NCBI GenBank assembly: GCA_015487435.1
Contig: WFPU01000284.1
Span: forward strand, 1-5,919
Origin: Sulfurimonas sp.
GTDB lineage: Bacteria > Campylobacterota > Campylobacteria > Campylobacterales > Sulfurimonadaceae
Length of the DNA stretch: 5,919 bases
Direction of reading: 5' to 3'
In this document: one piece after another, positions 5,435 to 5,919 of the stretch
Position numbering within the stretch: position 1 is the stretch's first letter
Layout of the letters: each line of letters starts with the position of its first letter
Translations under genes and position numbers: made by a program
Notes under the pieces: generated by a model
The model's database searches: none
Seen by the model: the letters and a program-made list of their open reading frames with translations, nothing else
What the model was told of the DNA's origin: nothing

Positions 5435-5919
5435 ATGTCTATAAGTGCTAAAGTATGGGTGAAATTTTGGCTATACAGTGTTATATCAATACCTTTCATT
5501 GTTGCTACTCTTAATTTCATCATCGATCCATTTCACTATTATAGACTTACAGCTTTTTATCCAATTGCCTATGACAATGAACGTACTATGAATAGTGGAC
5601 TAATTAGGCATAGCTCTTACAATTCTATTATTTTAGGAACCTCTATGGTTGAAAATTTCAAACCATTACAAGTAGAAAAGATATTACATTATAAAAAAGT
5701 TTTAAAATTACCACTTGAAGGAGCTTCTGCCAAGGAAGAGAGTATTTTATTGCAGTATGTACTATTAAACAATAAACAATTAAAACATGTTTTATGGGGT
5801 TTAGATACTTTTTCTTTCATTGGAAATCCTAATTATATAAAAAATAAATCAGCTTTTCCTATTTATTTATATGATAACAATAAATTTAATGATTACAAAT
5901 ATATATTTTCTTTTGATAC
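5435..5919 (+). CDS. SGNH-like membrane-anchored protein, C-terminus cut by window edge
   Basis: An open frame runs from the ATG at 5435 to the end of the window (161 codons, no stop), so the gene is incomplete. The translation has one N-terminal membrane helix (about 10-30), then DPFHYYR (31-37), placing the rest in the periplasm. SIILGTSMVENF (64-75) resembles the first SGNH-hydrolase block, with Ser70 as the candidate nucleophile. LPLEGASAKEES (92-103) and HVLWGLDTFSF (118-128) match the following strands and glycine turn seen in such proteins. Proteins of this plan often sit directly beside MBOAT genes (compare AlgJ/AlgX, DltD and PatB) and act in periplasmic acyl transfer or removal. Here the gene follows the MBOAT stop by 10 bp with a strong ribosome site. 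The Asp and His of the last SGNH block would lie beyond the window, so activity cannot be judged. I do not recognise an exact family. Confidence 0.68.
   Translation, partial: MSISAKVWVKFWLYSVISIPFIVATLNFIIDPFHYYRLTAFYPIAYDNERTMNSGLIRHSSYNSIILGTSMVENFKPLQVEKILHYKKVLKLPLEGASAKEESILLQYVLLNNKQLKHVLWGLDTFSFIGNPNYIKNKSAFPIYLYDNNKFNDYKYIFSFD

Overview
The window is a surface-polysaccharide (O-antigen or capsule type) locus from an AT-rich Gram-negative bacterium. The base composition, the sparse Shine-Dalgarno sites and the style of the proteins suggest Campylobacterota (a Sulfurimonas/Sulfurovum/Arcobacter-like organism). That placement is an inference from general character; no taxonomic marker gene is present.

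Layout. Positions 1-1075 carry two overlapping minus-strand genes: a polyprenyl-phosphate glycosyltransferase of the GtrB/DPM1-like GT2 type, followed by a GtrA-family membrane protein cut by the left edge. An 84-bp AT-rich divergent region (1076-1159) separates them from a tightly packed plus-strand series. That series is an O-antigen ligase/polymerase-family membrane protein (1160-2368), a left-handed beta-helix acyltransferase (2365-3033), a family-7 glycosyltransferase resembling animal beta-1,4-galactosyltransferases (3038-3964), an MBOAT O-acyltransferase (3964-5424), and the start of an SGNH-like membrane-anchored protein that runs off the right edge (5435 onward). The plus-strand genes overlap or lie within 10 bp of each other, so they are probably one operon.

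How the genes may work together. The GT7 enzyme would add a hexose or HexNAc to a growing glycan in the cytoplasm, and the hexapeptide acyltransferase would acetylate a sugar there. The WaaL/Wzy-like protein would polymerise the glycan or transfer it to its final carrier on the periplasmic side. GtrA/GtrB would supply a polyprenyl-linked sugar for periplasmic decoration. The MBOAT protein and its SGNH-like neighbour would acylate the exported glycan. All roles are inferred from family membership; substrates cannot be read from the sequence.

The most notable item is the GT7 gene. It keeps nearly the whole motif set of vertebrate beta4GalT (PFRNR, FNKAKL, DVD, FGG, NGF, WGKEDDD, MxxH, LSDGIN) in a very AT-rich bacterial gene (about 28% GC by hand count, against about 43% in the gtrB gene). 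The aligned position that sets UDP-Gal versus UDP-GalNAc choice in the animal enzymes appears to be valine instead of tyrosine. I saw no RNA genes, insertion sequences, CRISPR arrays or convincing terminators.
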